This document shows, piece after piece, positions 29,101-37,426 of a stretch of DNA of 64,000 nt; the first letter of the stretch is position 1, and each line of letters begins with the position of its first letter. Where the stretch lies: positions 1 through 64,000 of the forward strand of contig NZ_JACJPV010000003.1 in the NCBI RefSeq assembly GCF_014696225.1, in the 5' to 3' direction. This DNA is from Anabaena sp. FACHB-1237 (GTDB lineage: Bacteria > Cyanobacteriota > Cyanobacteriia > Cyanobacteriales > Nostocaceae). Made by a program: the position numbers and the translations under genes. A model generated the notes under the pieces. The model was given only the letters and a program-made list of their open reading frames with translations, made no database searches and was not told the DNA's origin.

Positions 29101-29872
29101 TGCTACTTGTGGATTATCTTGGATGGCTAATATTTGTGAACAAATATATCCAGGATTTCATACTTTTGCTAGTTATAACTTCAAAGTTTTAAAAGGCATA
29201 ATCTTTGATCTAAACCTAGCAGATGAATACATCCTAGAATTACAGGAACTGCGAAAAACAGACAATCAAGAAATAGGAAAAGAACTAGAAATAGCGGTTA
29301 AAATTAGTAGTAAAACACCTACAGGTAAAATCAGATATCACTTCTGTAGTAATCTGATTTTAAAACAACAAAATACCGCAGTATTGCAATATGATAATCT
29401 TAACTTGAAGCAGGATCAAACCTTTGCCCAAATCAACCAAGGACTATATCAAAAAACTGCTTCTAGCTTATTTCATGGTGCAACATTCCAGGGAGTAAAA
29501 TCAGTATTAAATGCTAGTGAAAAACACATTACCATTGAATGTTGCTTACCACAAGTAACCGAAAAACAACAAGGACAATTTTGGTTACAAACCTTTAATC
29601 CTTTTATTGCAGATGTCCAGATTCATGCACTATGGATATGGGCACAATACTTCCATCAAATTGGATATTTACCATCAGAAATGAAAACCTTTGAACAGTT
29701 TAGAAAAGTTCCCTTTAATGAGACATTTTATGTCACTTGTGAAGTAATTAGTAAAACAGAATCCGCAGTTACAGCTAACGTAATTACCCACAATAATCAA
29801 GGTAAAATTTATAATCGGATCATTGGTGCAAAAGCAAATGTTTTACCAGTAAATGTTGTTGAACTTCGATAA
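23171..29872 (+). CDS. Type I PKS/PUFA-synthase-like megasynthase KS-AT-ACP-ACP-KR-DH (HglE-like)
   Basis: A 2233-residue synthase. KS: residues about 25-490, with Cys227 in VVDAACASSLG, His362 in EAHGTGT and His402 in GHTKAAAG, so the triad is intact. AT: from about 600, with Ser702 in GHSFGE and His808. Residues about 1030-1130 are a His/Gln-rich helical linker with two related repeats. Two ACPs follow (phosphopantetheine sites Ser1220 and Ser1340, both LGIDSIKR). KR: about 1660-1920, with the NADPH loop GGAKGI and Ser1843/Tyr1856. The C-terminus is a hot-dog dehydratase (His1968, Asp2148). This order resembles HglE and PfaA, iterative synthases of long fully reduced chains. With the downstream enoyl reductase it would make a saturated or partly hydroxylated acyl chain. 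An aagg stretch sits about 15 bases before the ATG. The domain ends are approximate. Confidence 0.93.
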   Translation: MSDNSPNINSVNSQRLHEINHRLQKTNVAIIGMAGIFPEARNLQEYWQNILDKIDCIRDVPPSRWNIEDYYDPNPKAEDKTYCKRGGFLPDVDFNPMEFGLPPNILEVTDISQLLGLLVAKHAMEDAGYGNNREFNREKVGVILGVAIGGRLAVPLGARLQFPVWEKVLKSSGLSTEDTQKIIEKIKSGYVQWEENAFPGMLANVISGRIANRFDFGGINCVVDAACASSLGALRMAVSELVEYRADMMLTGGVDTDNSIFAYMCFSKTPAVSPGDKVKPFDVDADGMMLGEGVGMLVLKRLEDAERDGDRIYAVIKGIGTSSDGKYKSIYAPRAEGQIKSLVRAYTDAGFSPSTVGLIEAHGTGTMVGDPTEFASIREVFSTNNPQKQHIALGTVKSQIGHTKAAAGAASMIKIALSLHHKVLPPTINVTQPHPKLNIENSPFYLNTETRPWVTHPSQPRRAGVSAFGFGGTNYHVVLEEYQHEHHHSYRLHQTPQTILLSAPTPQELLSRCQNIHQQLTAANQQNYQQKYYQQLLIDSQNQELPNNYARVGFVVRNLAQLQEYLQIIIDNLPKQLTTTSWEHPKGIYYRKTGIETTGKVVALFSGQGSQYLEMGRELVINFPDFRQTYTHIDNLLSADGLQSLSTVIFPNPAFNQQQKQQQIATLQKTEYAQPAIGIFSAGLYKILQKAGFKPDFLAGHSFGEITALWAGGVLSEEDYLFLIKTRGQAMATPPNPTLDAGAMLAVKGDISRVMDIVKDFSQLVIANKNSPQQLVLAGKKSEIDKVDYLLKNQGFTTILLGVSAAFHTPLVAHAQKPFAQAIEKVTFTEAAIPVYSNVTGSCYPQQPQAMQKILKEQLLNQVLFQQEIENIYAAGGYIFVEFGPKNVLTNLVKEILQNKPHIAIAVNPNARKDSDFSLREAVVQLQVAGLSLKNLDPYQVVNQIPEVQQNRVLNVCLNSTNINEKSQKAFAKALENGHRINAQTVVQEVPKVNQINEVNKIENADPILDNLDKLIREFHQQQHEIVQIHQQALKNHAEYTKAFSQLMQEHYSLLKNSEFNQQQEQIKQLVISNSASNMMQLHEHQSDTIRIHEEYLKYQQECTQNYFQLVEEHYQLLNSSQNSSQDVTNSPVLKTANLVNQGISLSASFENNFNFTDSFNFVSSVPEVSEVSEVEKTPIEIDISTLNETFLNVVSEKTGYPVEMLELSMDIEADLGIDSIKRVEILGGLLELYPDLPKPNHQELGELRTLGEIAEYIHNLVNNSGNFFPDSLTVNSELGISTVDISSEQILVEVPVSKIVEIPENISDILLNVVSEKTGYPVEMLELSMDIEADLGIDSIKRMEILGGLLELYPDLHKPNPEELGELRTLAEITEFIKHQGLGITQLVNVETSTNIEDSHQESNDNILRNVARLKPLTEPDFLDFSLPENHIILITDDGFTTEKLAVTVKAKGWKPVVLSFPAMQSNITESIDRVILSDWNEETLKQQLNYIADNYGSVGAFIHLHPIIESSDHWENVRFLKLEKSIVLQVFLIAKYLQLPLNKAANLTRSCFINVVRLDGQFGLGKTDNKTNKAKNFGVIGAGLLGLTKSLNQEWDKVFCRSLDLSPNLDPETSIKHILAEIHDPNLLIQEVGYSDQERVTLVADSPTVLTSNQSLTITKDDVFLVSGGAKGITAKCVIKIAKEYQCKFILLGRSAVEILPPWAENCDQEGELKKLILADFQARGENITPIIIQKHYQKIVSQKEINQTLQAIEQAGGKVKYVNVDVTNGVLLAAKIRKNIADFGEITGIVHGAGNLADKRIENKTVEDFETVYGAKVKGLENLLQCVELTQLKHLILFSSVVGFYGNAGQTDYAIANEILNKTAHIIKHNYPHCHTLAINWGPWETGMVSAELKKAFQARGINTIPLEIGPSKLVNELKNPVLDTPQIVIGSPLNYIPFSLDSELKNYRITRKLTLAENPFLLDHVIANCPVLPATCGLSWMANICEQIYPGFHTFASYNFKVLKGIIFDLNLADEYILELQELRKTDNQEIGKELEIAVKISSKTPTGKIRYHFCSNLILKQQNTAVLQYDNLNLKQDQTFAQINQGLYQKTASSLFHGATFQGVKSVLNASEKHITIECCLPQVTEKQQGQFWLQTFNPFIADVQIHALWIWAQYFHQIGYLPSEMKTFEQFRKVPFNETFYVTCEVISKTESAVTANVITHNNQGKIYNRIIGAKANVLPVNVVELR
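26746..27305 (+). repeat. Tandem near-identical ACP-coding repeat within the PKS gene
   Basis: The two ACP modules are 360 bases apart (Ser codons at 26828 and 27188). They agree at almost every base over about 200 bases, including synonymous positions, whereas the spacer between them is unrelated. This indicates recent duplication or gene conversion. Confidence 0.9.
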
Positions 29873-29909
29873 TTATGTACTTGTGATCCGCAATAGACAT
29901 AAACATCTT

Positions 29910-29931
29910 AGATCCCCCTTTTGGGGGATCT
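29910..29931. terminator. Hairpin between the PKS gene and the next gene
   Basis: Perfect inverted repeat agatccccc-tttt-gggggatct, 38 bases after the PKS stop. No T-run follows, so it may only attenuate transcription or protect the 3' end rather than end the operon. Confidence 0.55.
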
Positions 29932-29983
29932 AATTCTCAGATAATTTAATTGCAAATAGTGGTTTAAATCATGGAGAATAATC

Positions 29984-32644
29984 ATGGAAACAAATGCTAA
30001 AAATATCAAATTAGCTATTGTAGGTATGGATTGTTTTATAGACAATTACCAAACATTAGATAGTTTAGAAAGGCTAATTTATGAAACAGAGAAAACAACC
30101 GAAAAAAGTTCTCAACATACGCAATTTTTAACACAGCAGATTTTTAAACAAGTATTAGGAAAAGCCAAAATTAAATCAGACAGTAAAATAGGATTAGTTC
30201 TTATTTCTCCATCAGGAAATTATCAAGAACCATCTCCATCTATCTCTCATAAATTCACCATAATTATCCAAGAAAAATCCATCTTATCTGCATTATTTAG
30301 CAGTCAGCAATTATTAATAAATAAAGAAGTTAACACTGTTTTACTAGCAGAAATTAACCTAGAAAATGAAACAGCAACTACTAGCAGTATTGGCGTAATT
30401 GTATTACAACTCTATGAGATAGCGCAAAAAAGAAATAATCTTATATATGCTTCATTAGATGTAATTAGTTACACAAAAGAGCATAGTGACAATGCAACTA
30501 ATCCTCAAGAATCAATTATTAAATGTTGTCAGAAAGCATTAGAAATAGCACAAATTGAACCGAGAGAAATCGGTTATTTAGAAGTAGTAAATAGTGGAAT
30601 TATACCACTAAATCGAATAGAAATTTTAGGCTTAATAGCTGCTTATCAAAAAGGAAATGAAACCTACAATTGTGCTGTAGGTTGGGTAAAAGCTAACTTG
30701 GGAAATATTAATAGTAAATCGGCCATATTTAGTGTGATAAAAACAGCATTATGTTTATATCATCATTATATTCCTGGCGTTGTTGAATCTGAGATTAATC
30801 CTCAAACAGAAATTTGGGAAAATAGTCCATTTTATCTTCCCCAAGAATCTCGTCCTTGGTTTCTAGAACCTCATGTTAGCAAAAGAACTGCTGCAATTAA
30901 TATTATCGAGAAAGATGAAGAAAATCATACCTATGGACATTTAATTTTGTCAGAAGAACCAATACAAATACAGTATAATAGCAATTATTTGCAAGAAACA
31001 CCATATTATTTATTTGCGATCGCAGGTAATAACCGCAGCGAATTATTATCACAAATCACCTCATTAGAACACAAAATACCCGAATCATTTTCCTTGGGTA
31101 AACTAGCAAATCAAACATTTAAAATTTTCCAAAAAAACCAAGAATCAAAACATATTTTAGCCATCGTTGCACGTCATCCCCAAGAACTAACTAAAGAAAT
31201 TGAACGTGCCATCCAAGGAGTAAATATAGCCTTCGATCATCACAAAGATTGGCAAACACCATCAGGCAGTTATTTTACCATTAAACCCCAAGGAAAAATA
31301 GGAGAAATAGCCTTTGTTTATCCTGGCGCTTTTACATCTTATATAGGATTAGGACGTAAACTTTTTCGTTTATTTCCCGAACTTCATGATGATTTGATCA
31401 TACAAACAGGTTATGATCGTGTTGCCAAAATTGAAAAATTACTCTATCCTCGCAGCATCAGTAAACTATCAAGAAGACAACTAGAAATCATCGAACAAAA
31501 ATTAATAGATGATCCCGTTTCCATGCTAGAATCAGAAGTAGTATTTGCCCGATTAATCACTGCAATTCTGAGAAATTATTTTCAAATTCAATCGCCTTAT
31601 GCTTTTGGATATAGCTTAGGTGAAATCAGTATGATGTTAGCCCAAGGAGTATGGACAAACTTTAAAAATACCAGTGATTATCTCAACTCATCCTCCTTAT
31701 TTAAAACCCGTATTTCTGGTCCAAAAAATACAGTTCGTCAATATTGGGGATTACCTCAAATTCATAATCAACAATATACAGAATTTTGGAGTAATTATAT
31801 TCTCCTTTGTTCACCAGAAGAGGTTAGAGAAATCCTTAAAACTCAATCACAGGTTTACATAACATTAATTAATACCCCTCAAGAAGTAATTATTGGAGGT
31901 GAAACTCAAGCCTGTAAGAAAGTAATTTCTCTACTCAATTGTGATGCCTTTCCCACATCAATTAATCACGTCATCCATTGTCCACCAATGGCATCAGAAT
32001 ATCCCGAACTCCTGAAAATAAACACCTTACCTACACAACCTTCAAAAACTATCTTTTATTCCGCTTATGAATATGCACCAATGACAATTGATAGCAATTT
32101 AGTAGGAGAAAATATTGCCAAATGTCTATGTAAAACCCTTGATTTTCCTGAACTAGTCAACCGTGTTTATAATGACAACATCAGAGTATTTATTGAAGTT
32201 GGAGTTGGTAGTAATTGTACACGCTGGATTGATGAAATTCTCAAAGATAAAGAACATATAGCTATATCTTTAAATAGAAGAGGAGTAGATGATTACACCT
32301 CCATAATTAAAGCATTAGCTAAACTTTTGAGTCATCAAGTAAAATTAGATTTATCACCCTTATATTCCCATCAAAATCTCATCTATCATAACCAACCATC
32401 TTTAGTAGAAACCTCCGCCAATACCGTAGCTAACTATCGCAATCTTAAATCTATTCCTCTGCATTTACATAACTTCCAAGAACAGCATTATCAAAAATTA
32501 ATTGATAATCATTTACATATTGCCAAATCACACGCATTTTTATTACATTATCGTCAAACATCACTGCAAAGAATTAGTCTGTTTTTGCAACAACAACTAG
32601 AATTTTATAAACAAGCAACAGCAGAAGCCAAAAAAATCAAATAG
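29984..32644 (+). CDS. Degenerate-KS plus acyltransferase protein (HglC/PfaB-like)
   Basis: An 886-residue protein with a good ribosome binding site (ggag, 9 bases upstream). Residues about 1-325 look like a shrunken KS-type condensing fold: GYLEVVNSG replaces the EAHGTGT strand, GWVKANLGNINSKSAIFSVI replaces GTVKSNIGHTKAAAG, and FYLPQESRPW matches the KS C-terminus. No active Cys or His is found, so it cannot condense and may act like a chain-length factor. Residues about 435-760 form an AT domain with Ser544 in GYSLGE and the HCPPM motif. The last 100 residues are His/Gln-rich helices resembling the linker in the PKS. The analogous HglC and PfaB/PfaC parts are needed in their pathways. Operon member, 111 bases after the PKS gene. 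Confidence 0.85.
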   Translation: METNAKNIKLAIVGMDCFIDNYQTLDSLERLIYETEKTTEKSSQHTQFLTQQIFKQVLGKAKIKSDSKIGLVLISPSGNYQEPSPSISHKFTIIIQEKSILSALFSSQQLLINKEVNTVLLAEINLENETATTSSIGVIVLQLYEIAQKRNNLIYASLDVISYTKEHSDNATNPQESIIKCCQKALEIAQIEPREIGYLEVVNSGIIPLNRIEILGLIAAYQKGNETYNCAVGWVKANLGNINSKSAIFSVIKTALCLYHHYIPGVVESEINPQTEIWENSPFYLPQESRPWFLEPHVSKRTAAINIIEKDEENHTYGHLILSEEPIQIQYNSNYLQETPYYLFAIAGNNRSELLSQITSLEHKIPESFSLGKLANQTFKIFQKNQESKHILAIVARHPQELTKEIERAIQGVNIAFDHHKDWQTPSGSYFTIKPQGKIGEIAFVYPGAFTSYIGLGRKLFRLFPELHDDLIIQTGYDRVAKIEKLLYPRSISKLSRRQLEIIEQKLIDDPVSMLESEVVFARLITAILRNYFQIQSPYAFGYSLGEISMMLAQGVWTNFKNTSDYLNSSSLFKTRISGPKNTVRQYWGLPQIHNQQYTEFWSNYILLCSPEEVREILKTQSQVYITLINTPQEVIIGGETQACKKVISLLNCDAFPTSINHVIHCPPMASEYPELLKINTLPTQPSKTIFYSAYEYAPMTIDSNLVGENIAKCLCKTLDFPELVNRVYNDNIRVFIEVGVGSNCTRWIDEILKDKEHIAISLNRRGVDDYTSIIKALAKLLSHQVKLDLSPLYSHQNLIYHNQPSLVETSANTVANYRNLKSIPLHLHNFQEQHYQKLIDNHLHIAKSHAFLLHYRQTSLQRISLFLQQQLEFYKQATAEAKKIK

Positions 32645-32686
32645 CTATCAGTAATCAAGATTACCAATTACCCATTACCTAAAAAT

Positions 32687-34327
32687 ATGTTTCAACAAAA
32701 TCATAAACAACTGCAATTTTCTGAATTAACCATCAATAATCACCAAACATGGCAAGGAGAATCAAATTCCATAGCCTTCGATACCATCAACATAAAAAAT
32801 AAACTGATGAACCTAGATCATCCTTGCTTTATTGTCAGAAATAATGGGGAAATTGGTGTTACCAATCAAGGCAAAGTAGCCTACACAAGTAACGGCAAAA
32901 ATAGCTATTTAGAATTATTAATTACTGCCCCAAAAATCAGCCTAAATCAACTAGGAGATGCCAACTTTTTAGAAACTTATCAAGTCAAATACGCCTATAA
33001 AACAGGTGCAATGGCACAAGGAATAGCCTCAGAAGAAATGGTCATTGCATTAGGTAAACAAAACATTTTAAGTAGTTTTGGTGCAGGAAGTTTATCATTA
33101 TCTCGCATAGAAACAGCCATTCATCGTATTCAAAAATCTTTACATCATCAGCCCTATGCTTTTAACCTGCTATATAATCCTAGCGAACCAATCATGGAAC
33201 GCCGACTAACTGAACTATATTTACAACATCAAATTAGAATCATTGAAGCCTCAGCATTTTTAGACATAACAGACAATTTAGTATACTATCGTGCTGCCGG
33301 ACTAAGTTTAAATTCAGCCCATAAAATTGAAATCAAAAATAGAATCATCGCCAAAATTTCCCGTCGAGAAGTAGCAATTAAATTTCTACAACCAGCACCC
33401 ACAAAAACTCTTAAACATCTGGTGCAACAAGGTTTAATTACTGAATTACAAGCCTCCTTGGCTGAGAAAATTCCCCTAGCAGATGACATTACAGTAGAAG
33501 CAGATTCAGGAGGACATACAGATAATCGTCCCTTAGTTTGTTTACTACCTTCAATATTAGAATTAAGAGACGAAATTCAAGGTAAATATAATTATGAAAA
33601 ACCCGTAAGAATTGGAGTAGCTGGAGGCATTTCTACACCCCAATCAGCCCTAGCAGCATTCATGTTAGGGGCGGCTTACGTAGTCACAGGTTCTATCAAT
33701 CAAGCCTGCATAGAAGCAGGGACATCAGAACACACAAAACAACTATTATCCCAAGCAGAAATCACAGATATGATGATGGCACCAGCAGCAGATATGTTTG
33801 AAATGGGAGTTAAATTGCAAGTCTTAAAACGTGGAACACTCTTCCCAATTCGTGCCCAAAAACTATTAGAATTATACAAAAAATATAACTCTATTCACGA
33901 AATTCCTACCACTGAAAAAGAGAAACTAGAAAAACAAATATTCCGCAAACCAATAGCAGAAATTTGGCAAGAAACAACCCAATATTTAACACAACGTAAC
34001 CCCGAAAAATTAGCCAAAGCAAATAATAATCCTAAAGTGCAAATGGCCTTAATATTTCGTTGGTATTTAGGACTATCTTCCCGATGGTCAAATAATGGAG
34101 AACCAGGAAGAGAAATGGATTATCAAATTTGGTGTGGACCGGCTATAGGTAGCTTTAATAATTGGGTAAAAAACTCCTATTTAGCCCATCCAGAAAATCG
34201 GCAAGTGGTGGATATTGCAGATCAAATTATGAAAGGTGCAGCCTACTTATACCGTATTCACAACTTAAAAATTCAAGGATTAAAACTACCAGAAGAATAC
34301 TATCAATATCAACCAAAATGTCAATAG
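32687..34327 (+). CDS. PfaD-family FMN enoyl reductase
   Basis: A 546-residue protein of the PfaD/2-nitropropane-dioxygenase-like TIM-barrel family, which supplies trans-acting enoyl reduction to PUFA and polyketide synthases. Visible signatures: SFGAGSLSLSRIETAI, the FMN-site region DITVEADSGGHTDNRPLVCL, VRIGVAGGISTPQSALAAFM, GAAYVVTGSINQACIEAGTS and the long C-terminal segment NPKVQMALIFRWYLGLSSRW with GEPGREMDYQIWCGPAIGSFN. All are near-diagnostic of PfaD. It is 42 bases after the HglC/PfaB-like gene. The stop codon overlaps the start region of a 32-codon ORF. Confidence 0.93.
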   Translation: MFQQNHKQLQFSELTINNHQTWQGESNSIAFDTINIKNKLMNLDHPCFIVRNNGEIGVTNQGKVAYTSNGKNSYLELLITAPKISLNQLGDANFLETYQVKYAYKTGAMAQGIASEEMVIALGKQNILSSFGAGSLSLSRIETAIHRIQKSLHHQPYAFNLLYNPSEPIMERRLTELYLQHQIRIIEASAFLDITDNLVYYRAAGLSLNSAHKIEIKNRIIAKISRREVAIKFLQPAPTKTLKHLVQQGLITELQASLAEKIPLADDITVEADSGGHTDNRPLVCLLPSILELRDEIQGKYNYEKPVRIGVAGGISTPQSALAAFMLGAAYVVTGSINQACIEAGTSEHTKQLLSQAEITDMMMAPAADMFEMGVKLQVLKRGTLFPIRAQKLLELYKKYNSIHEIPTTEKEKLEKQIFRKPIAEIWQETTQYLTQRNPEKLAKANNNPKVQMALIFRWYLGLSSRWSNNGEPGREMDYQIWCGPAIGSFNNWVKNSYLAHPENRQVVDIADQIMKGAAYLYRIHNLKIQGLKLPEEYYQYQPKCQ

Positions 34328-34416
34328 TTAGAAAACTCAGAACATTAGAAACCAAAATGGAAATCCTCAACGAACGCGCTAAAACTTGGAATATTGACAT
34401 CAGCAATGAATCATGA
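34318..34416 (+). CDS. Possible translationally coupled small protein (32 aa)
   Basis: The ATG at 34318 lies inside the last codons of the PfaD-like gene, in another frame. It opens a 32-codon ORF (MSIVRKLRTLETKMEILNER, then AKTWNIDISNES) closed by TGA. The peptide is charged and predicted helical in its first two thirds. The stop/start overlap is typical of coupled genes, and the gap to the next gene would otherwise be 209 bases. No family is recognised; it could still be chance. Confidence 0.4.
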   Translation: MSIVRKLRTLETKMEILNERAKTWNIDISNES

Positions 34417-34536
34417 AGAATTAATGAATAATTAATGAATAATTAGTGATTTAATAGTTGCTAAATTCAGTGATTATTGAATATCAGACAATAAAGTTAT
34501 AATCAACATCATTACTTTCAAAACTAGAGAAAAATA

Positions 34537-36051
34537 ATGAATTTAACACAACAATATACAGCAGAAGATATTCAAAAATTTCTAGTATCTAATCTTGCTG
34601 AAGCTGTGGAACTATCTCCAGAAGAAATAGATGTGAAAGAAAATATAGGAAATTATGGTTTAGACTCTACTCAAGCCATGATGATTATTGGTAAATTAGA
34701 AAAATTATTAGGATTTCAACCTTCTCCTGTTTTGTTATGGAACTATCCTAATATAGCTGATTTATCTGACAGATTAGCAGAAGAATATCAAGATAATTCT
34801 GAATTACAACATATTGATAAAATAAGCAATCATAATATTAATACACCTTCTTTATTGGATTTAGGTGCAGAAGCTATTCTTGATCCAACTATTCAACCTA
34901 TTGGTAATTATACTGGTTCAATTACTCATCCTCAAAATATCTTTGTCACTGGCGGAACAGGATATTTAGCTGCATTCATTATCAAAGAATTATTATTAGC
35001 AACTGTAGCTAAAATTTATTGTTTAGTTCGTGCTGATAATATCTCAGAAGCTAAAAATAAATTAGTCAAAAACTTAGAAAACTATGCAATTTGGGATGAT
35101 CAGTACCAAGAGAGAATTATTCCCATAATTGGTGATCTAGCAGAACCATTTTTAGGAATTGCATCAGCAGAATTTGCCAATTTAGCAGCTAATATTGATA
35201 CTATTTATCATAGTGCTGCCTTACTCAATTATGTATATCCCTATTCAGCATTAAAACCCGCTAATGTTTTAGGAACTCAAGAAATTTTACGTTTAGCTTG
35301 TACAACTAAAACTAAACTTTTTCATTATGTTTCTAGTATTGCCGTTTTTGAATCTCCTTTTTATGCTGGTAAAGTCGTAAAAGAACAGGATGCATTTAAT
35401 CATTGGGAAGGAATATTTTTAGGTTATTCTCAAACAAAATGGGTAGCCGAAAAGTTAGTAAAAATTGCTGGATACAGAGGATTACCTATTACTATTTACC
35501 GACCACCTTTAATTGCTGGAGACAGTCAAACAGGAGTTTGTAATCCTGATGATTTCCTTAATTTGATGATAAAAGGTTGTTTTCAAATGGGATATTTTCC
35601 TGATGTAAATTATATGTTAGATATGTCTCCAGTTGATTATGTGAGTAAAGCAATTGTTTATCTATCAACACAAGAAAAATCTCTTGGCAAGGCTTTTAAT
35701 TTACAACATCCTCAACCCGCTTCCTTAAAGTATTTAGTTGAGTGGATACGTTCCTTTGCTTTTCATATTAAAATGATTCCTTATCAAGAATGGCAAAAGC
35801 ATTTAGTTAATAATGTCACATCTCCTGAAAACCCTTTCTATACTTTGCGTCCATTTTTATTAGAACGTTGGTCCGATGAACAATTAACTGTTCCTGATTT
35901 GTATTTGCAAGATAAAAGACCTATTATTAGTTGTGCAGAAACCTTAGAAGCATTAACAGGAAGTGGAGTAGTTTGTCCTAAAATTGATTCTCAATTATTA
36001 ACCACTTATGCATCATACCTAATTCAAAGTGGCTTTTTAAGTCTTTCTTAA
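34537..36051 (+). CDS. ACP-thioester reductase (HglB/HetM-like)
   Basis: A 504-residue two-domain protein. Residues 1-88 form a carrier domain with the phosphopantetheine Ser44 in [11 protein letters not shown]. Residues about 130-500 are a thioester reductase of the extended SDR type: NADPH loop [35 protein letters not shown], and the catalytic Y-x3-K in [13 protein letters not shown]. Such reductases release the acyl chain as aldehyde and then alcohol. HglB (HetM) is the family member required for heterocyst glycolipid alcohol formation in Anabaena. As last gene of this cluster it most likely ends chain growth by reductive release. A weak gag-type ribosome site precedes it. Confidence 0.9.
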   Translation: MNLTQQYTAEDIQKFLVSNLAEAVELSPEEIDVKENIGNYGLDSTQAMMIIGKLEKLLGFQPSPVLLWNYPNIADLSDRLAEEYQDNSELQHIDKISNHNINTPSLLDLGAEAILDPTIQPIGNYTGSITHPQNIFVTGGTGYLAAFIIKELLLATVAKIYCLVRADNISEAKNKLVKNLENYAIWDDQYQERIIPIIGDLAEPFLGIASAEFANLAANIDTIYHSAALLNYVYPYSALKPANVLGTQEILRLACTTKTKLFHYVSSIAVFESPFYAGKVVKEQDAFNHWEGIFLGYSQTKWVAEKLVKIAGYRGLPITIYRPPLIAGDSQTGVCNPDDFLNLMIKGCFQMGYFPDVNYMLDMSPVDYVSKAIVYLSTQEKSLGKAFNLQHPQPASLKYLVEWIRSFAFHIKMIPYQEWQKHLVNNVTSPENPFYTLRPFLLERWSDEQLTVPDLYLQDKRPIISCAETLEALTGSGVVCPKIDSQLLTTYASYLIQSGFLSLS

Positions 36052-36275
36052 TAGTATGTAGCCCAAATTGGTTATAATGCCTTAATTTATGGTCAAATAA
36101 GCAATAAAATTTCTTAAAAATTATTGCTTATTCTCGTGTATTTGTATTCTGTACTTGTAAATATATATCAAGATATATACTTATATAATAGCTAACCCAT
36201 TACCTTATCCCTATTCCCTGTTTACAAATTATTAAATGATTATCAGATGCTACATTTTTTATTTACTACTTGTAT

Positions 36276-37250
36276 TTACTCTTTTTGAAATGGTGGGCGC
36301 ATTTCTAAACCCAATAAGTTTAACATTTCCCGATCTTCATCATAATCAGGACATGGTGTAGTTACTGTCAGCATTTTCTGATCATCGCTAGAAAAAATCG
36401 AATTTGCACCTGCCATAAAGCATAATCCTTGTTCTACATAAGATAGTCTTGCTCTTCCAGCACTCAATCTTACATCAGATTGTGGCATGATTATTCTAGC
36501 TGTAGCTATCATTCGCACTATATCCCAAATGGGAACATCTGGCTGATTTTCTAATGGTGTACCTTCGACTTGGGATAAAATATTGATGGGTACAGATTCG
36601 GGGTGGGGTTGTAAATTGGATAATGTATGTAACATTTGTACACGATCCGTTACTGTTTCGCCTAATCCTAAAATACCACCAGAACATACTGTTACCTTTG
36701 TTTGTCTTACGTTAGCAATGGTATTTAACCGATCATCATAAGTTCTAGTTGTGATGATGGTACTGTAATGTTCTCTTGATGTATCTAAGTTATGATTATA
36801 AGCATACAATCCAGCATTTTCTAAACGTTGTGCTTGTTCTGCTGTTAACATTCCTAATGTACAGCATACTTCTAAACCCATAGAGGTGACACCTTGCACC
36901 ATATCCAACACTTGCTCAAATTGTCTATTATCTCGCACTTCACGCCATGCTGCACCCATACAAACACGACTAACTCCCGTTTCTTTAGCAATTTTAGCAA
37001 TATTTAACACCGTTTCCTTTTCTAACAGTGCTTCTGGTTTCACTTCTGTTTTATAATGCGATGATTGAGCGCAATAACCACAATCTTCTGGACATCCACC
37101 AGTTTTAATGGATATTAATTTGCAAACTTGTATCCGTTGGGGATGATGATATTGACGATGTACACTAGCTGCTTGATAAATTAATTCTAGCAATGGTGTA
37201 TTATATATTGTTAATATTTCCGTTGTTTGCCAATCATAACGTATTGTCAC
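36276..37250 (-). CDS. bioB: Biotin synthase
   Basis: A 324-residue radical-SAM enzyme that inserts sulfur into dethiobiotin. The SAM-cluster motif is [14 protein letters not shown] (CxxxCxxC) near residue 55. [46 protein letters not shown] and the auxiliary-cluster Arg region ([11 protein letters not shown]) are all present, with [12 protein letters not shown] near the end. The length is normal. It converges with the PKS cluster, and the 224-base gap holds no gene. Biotin supplies acetyl-CoA carboxylase and so malonyl-CoA, but its closeness to the PKS may be coincidence. Confidence 0.97.
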   Translation of the reverse strand: MTIRYDWQTTEILTIYNTPLLELIYQAASVHRQYHHPQRIQVCKLISIKTGGCPEDCGYCAQSSHYKTEVKPEALLEKETVLNIAKIAKETGVSRVCMGAAWREVRDNRQFEQVLDMVQGVTSMGLEVCCTLGMLTAEQAQRLENAGLYAYNHNLDTSREHYSTIITTRTYDDRLNTIANVRQTKVTVCSGGILGLGETVTDRVQMLHTLSNLQPHPESVPINILSQVEGTPLENQPDVPIWDIVRMIATARIIMPQSDVRLSAGRARLSYVEQGLCFMAGANSIFSSDDQKMLTVTTPCPDYDEDREMLNLLGLEMRPPFQKE

Positions 37251-37426
37251 TGCTACTATCCTTTGTGTAGAGATTTTGGTTTAATGTCAAATTAGTATAA
37301 CCGATATGAAAATTTATGGAAATTATAGCTAAAAATTCTAACCTAGAAATTACCGCTAGTAGCTAAAAATAGCAATTACTAAAAGTCAAAAAATCGCCAT
37401 AATAGTCATAATTAGTTATTGAGAAA

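Noticed and set aside
23171..36051. Toxin-type (microcystin, anatoxin, saxitoxin) biosynthetic cluster
   Set aside because: No adenylation, condensation or methyltransferase domains; the domains present (iterative KS-AT-ACP2-KR-DH, PfaD, thioester reductase) point to a lipid.
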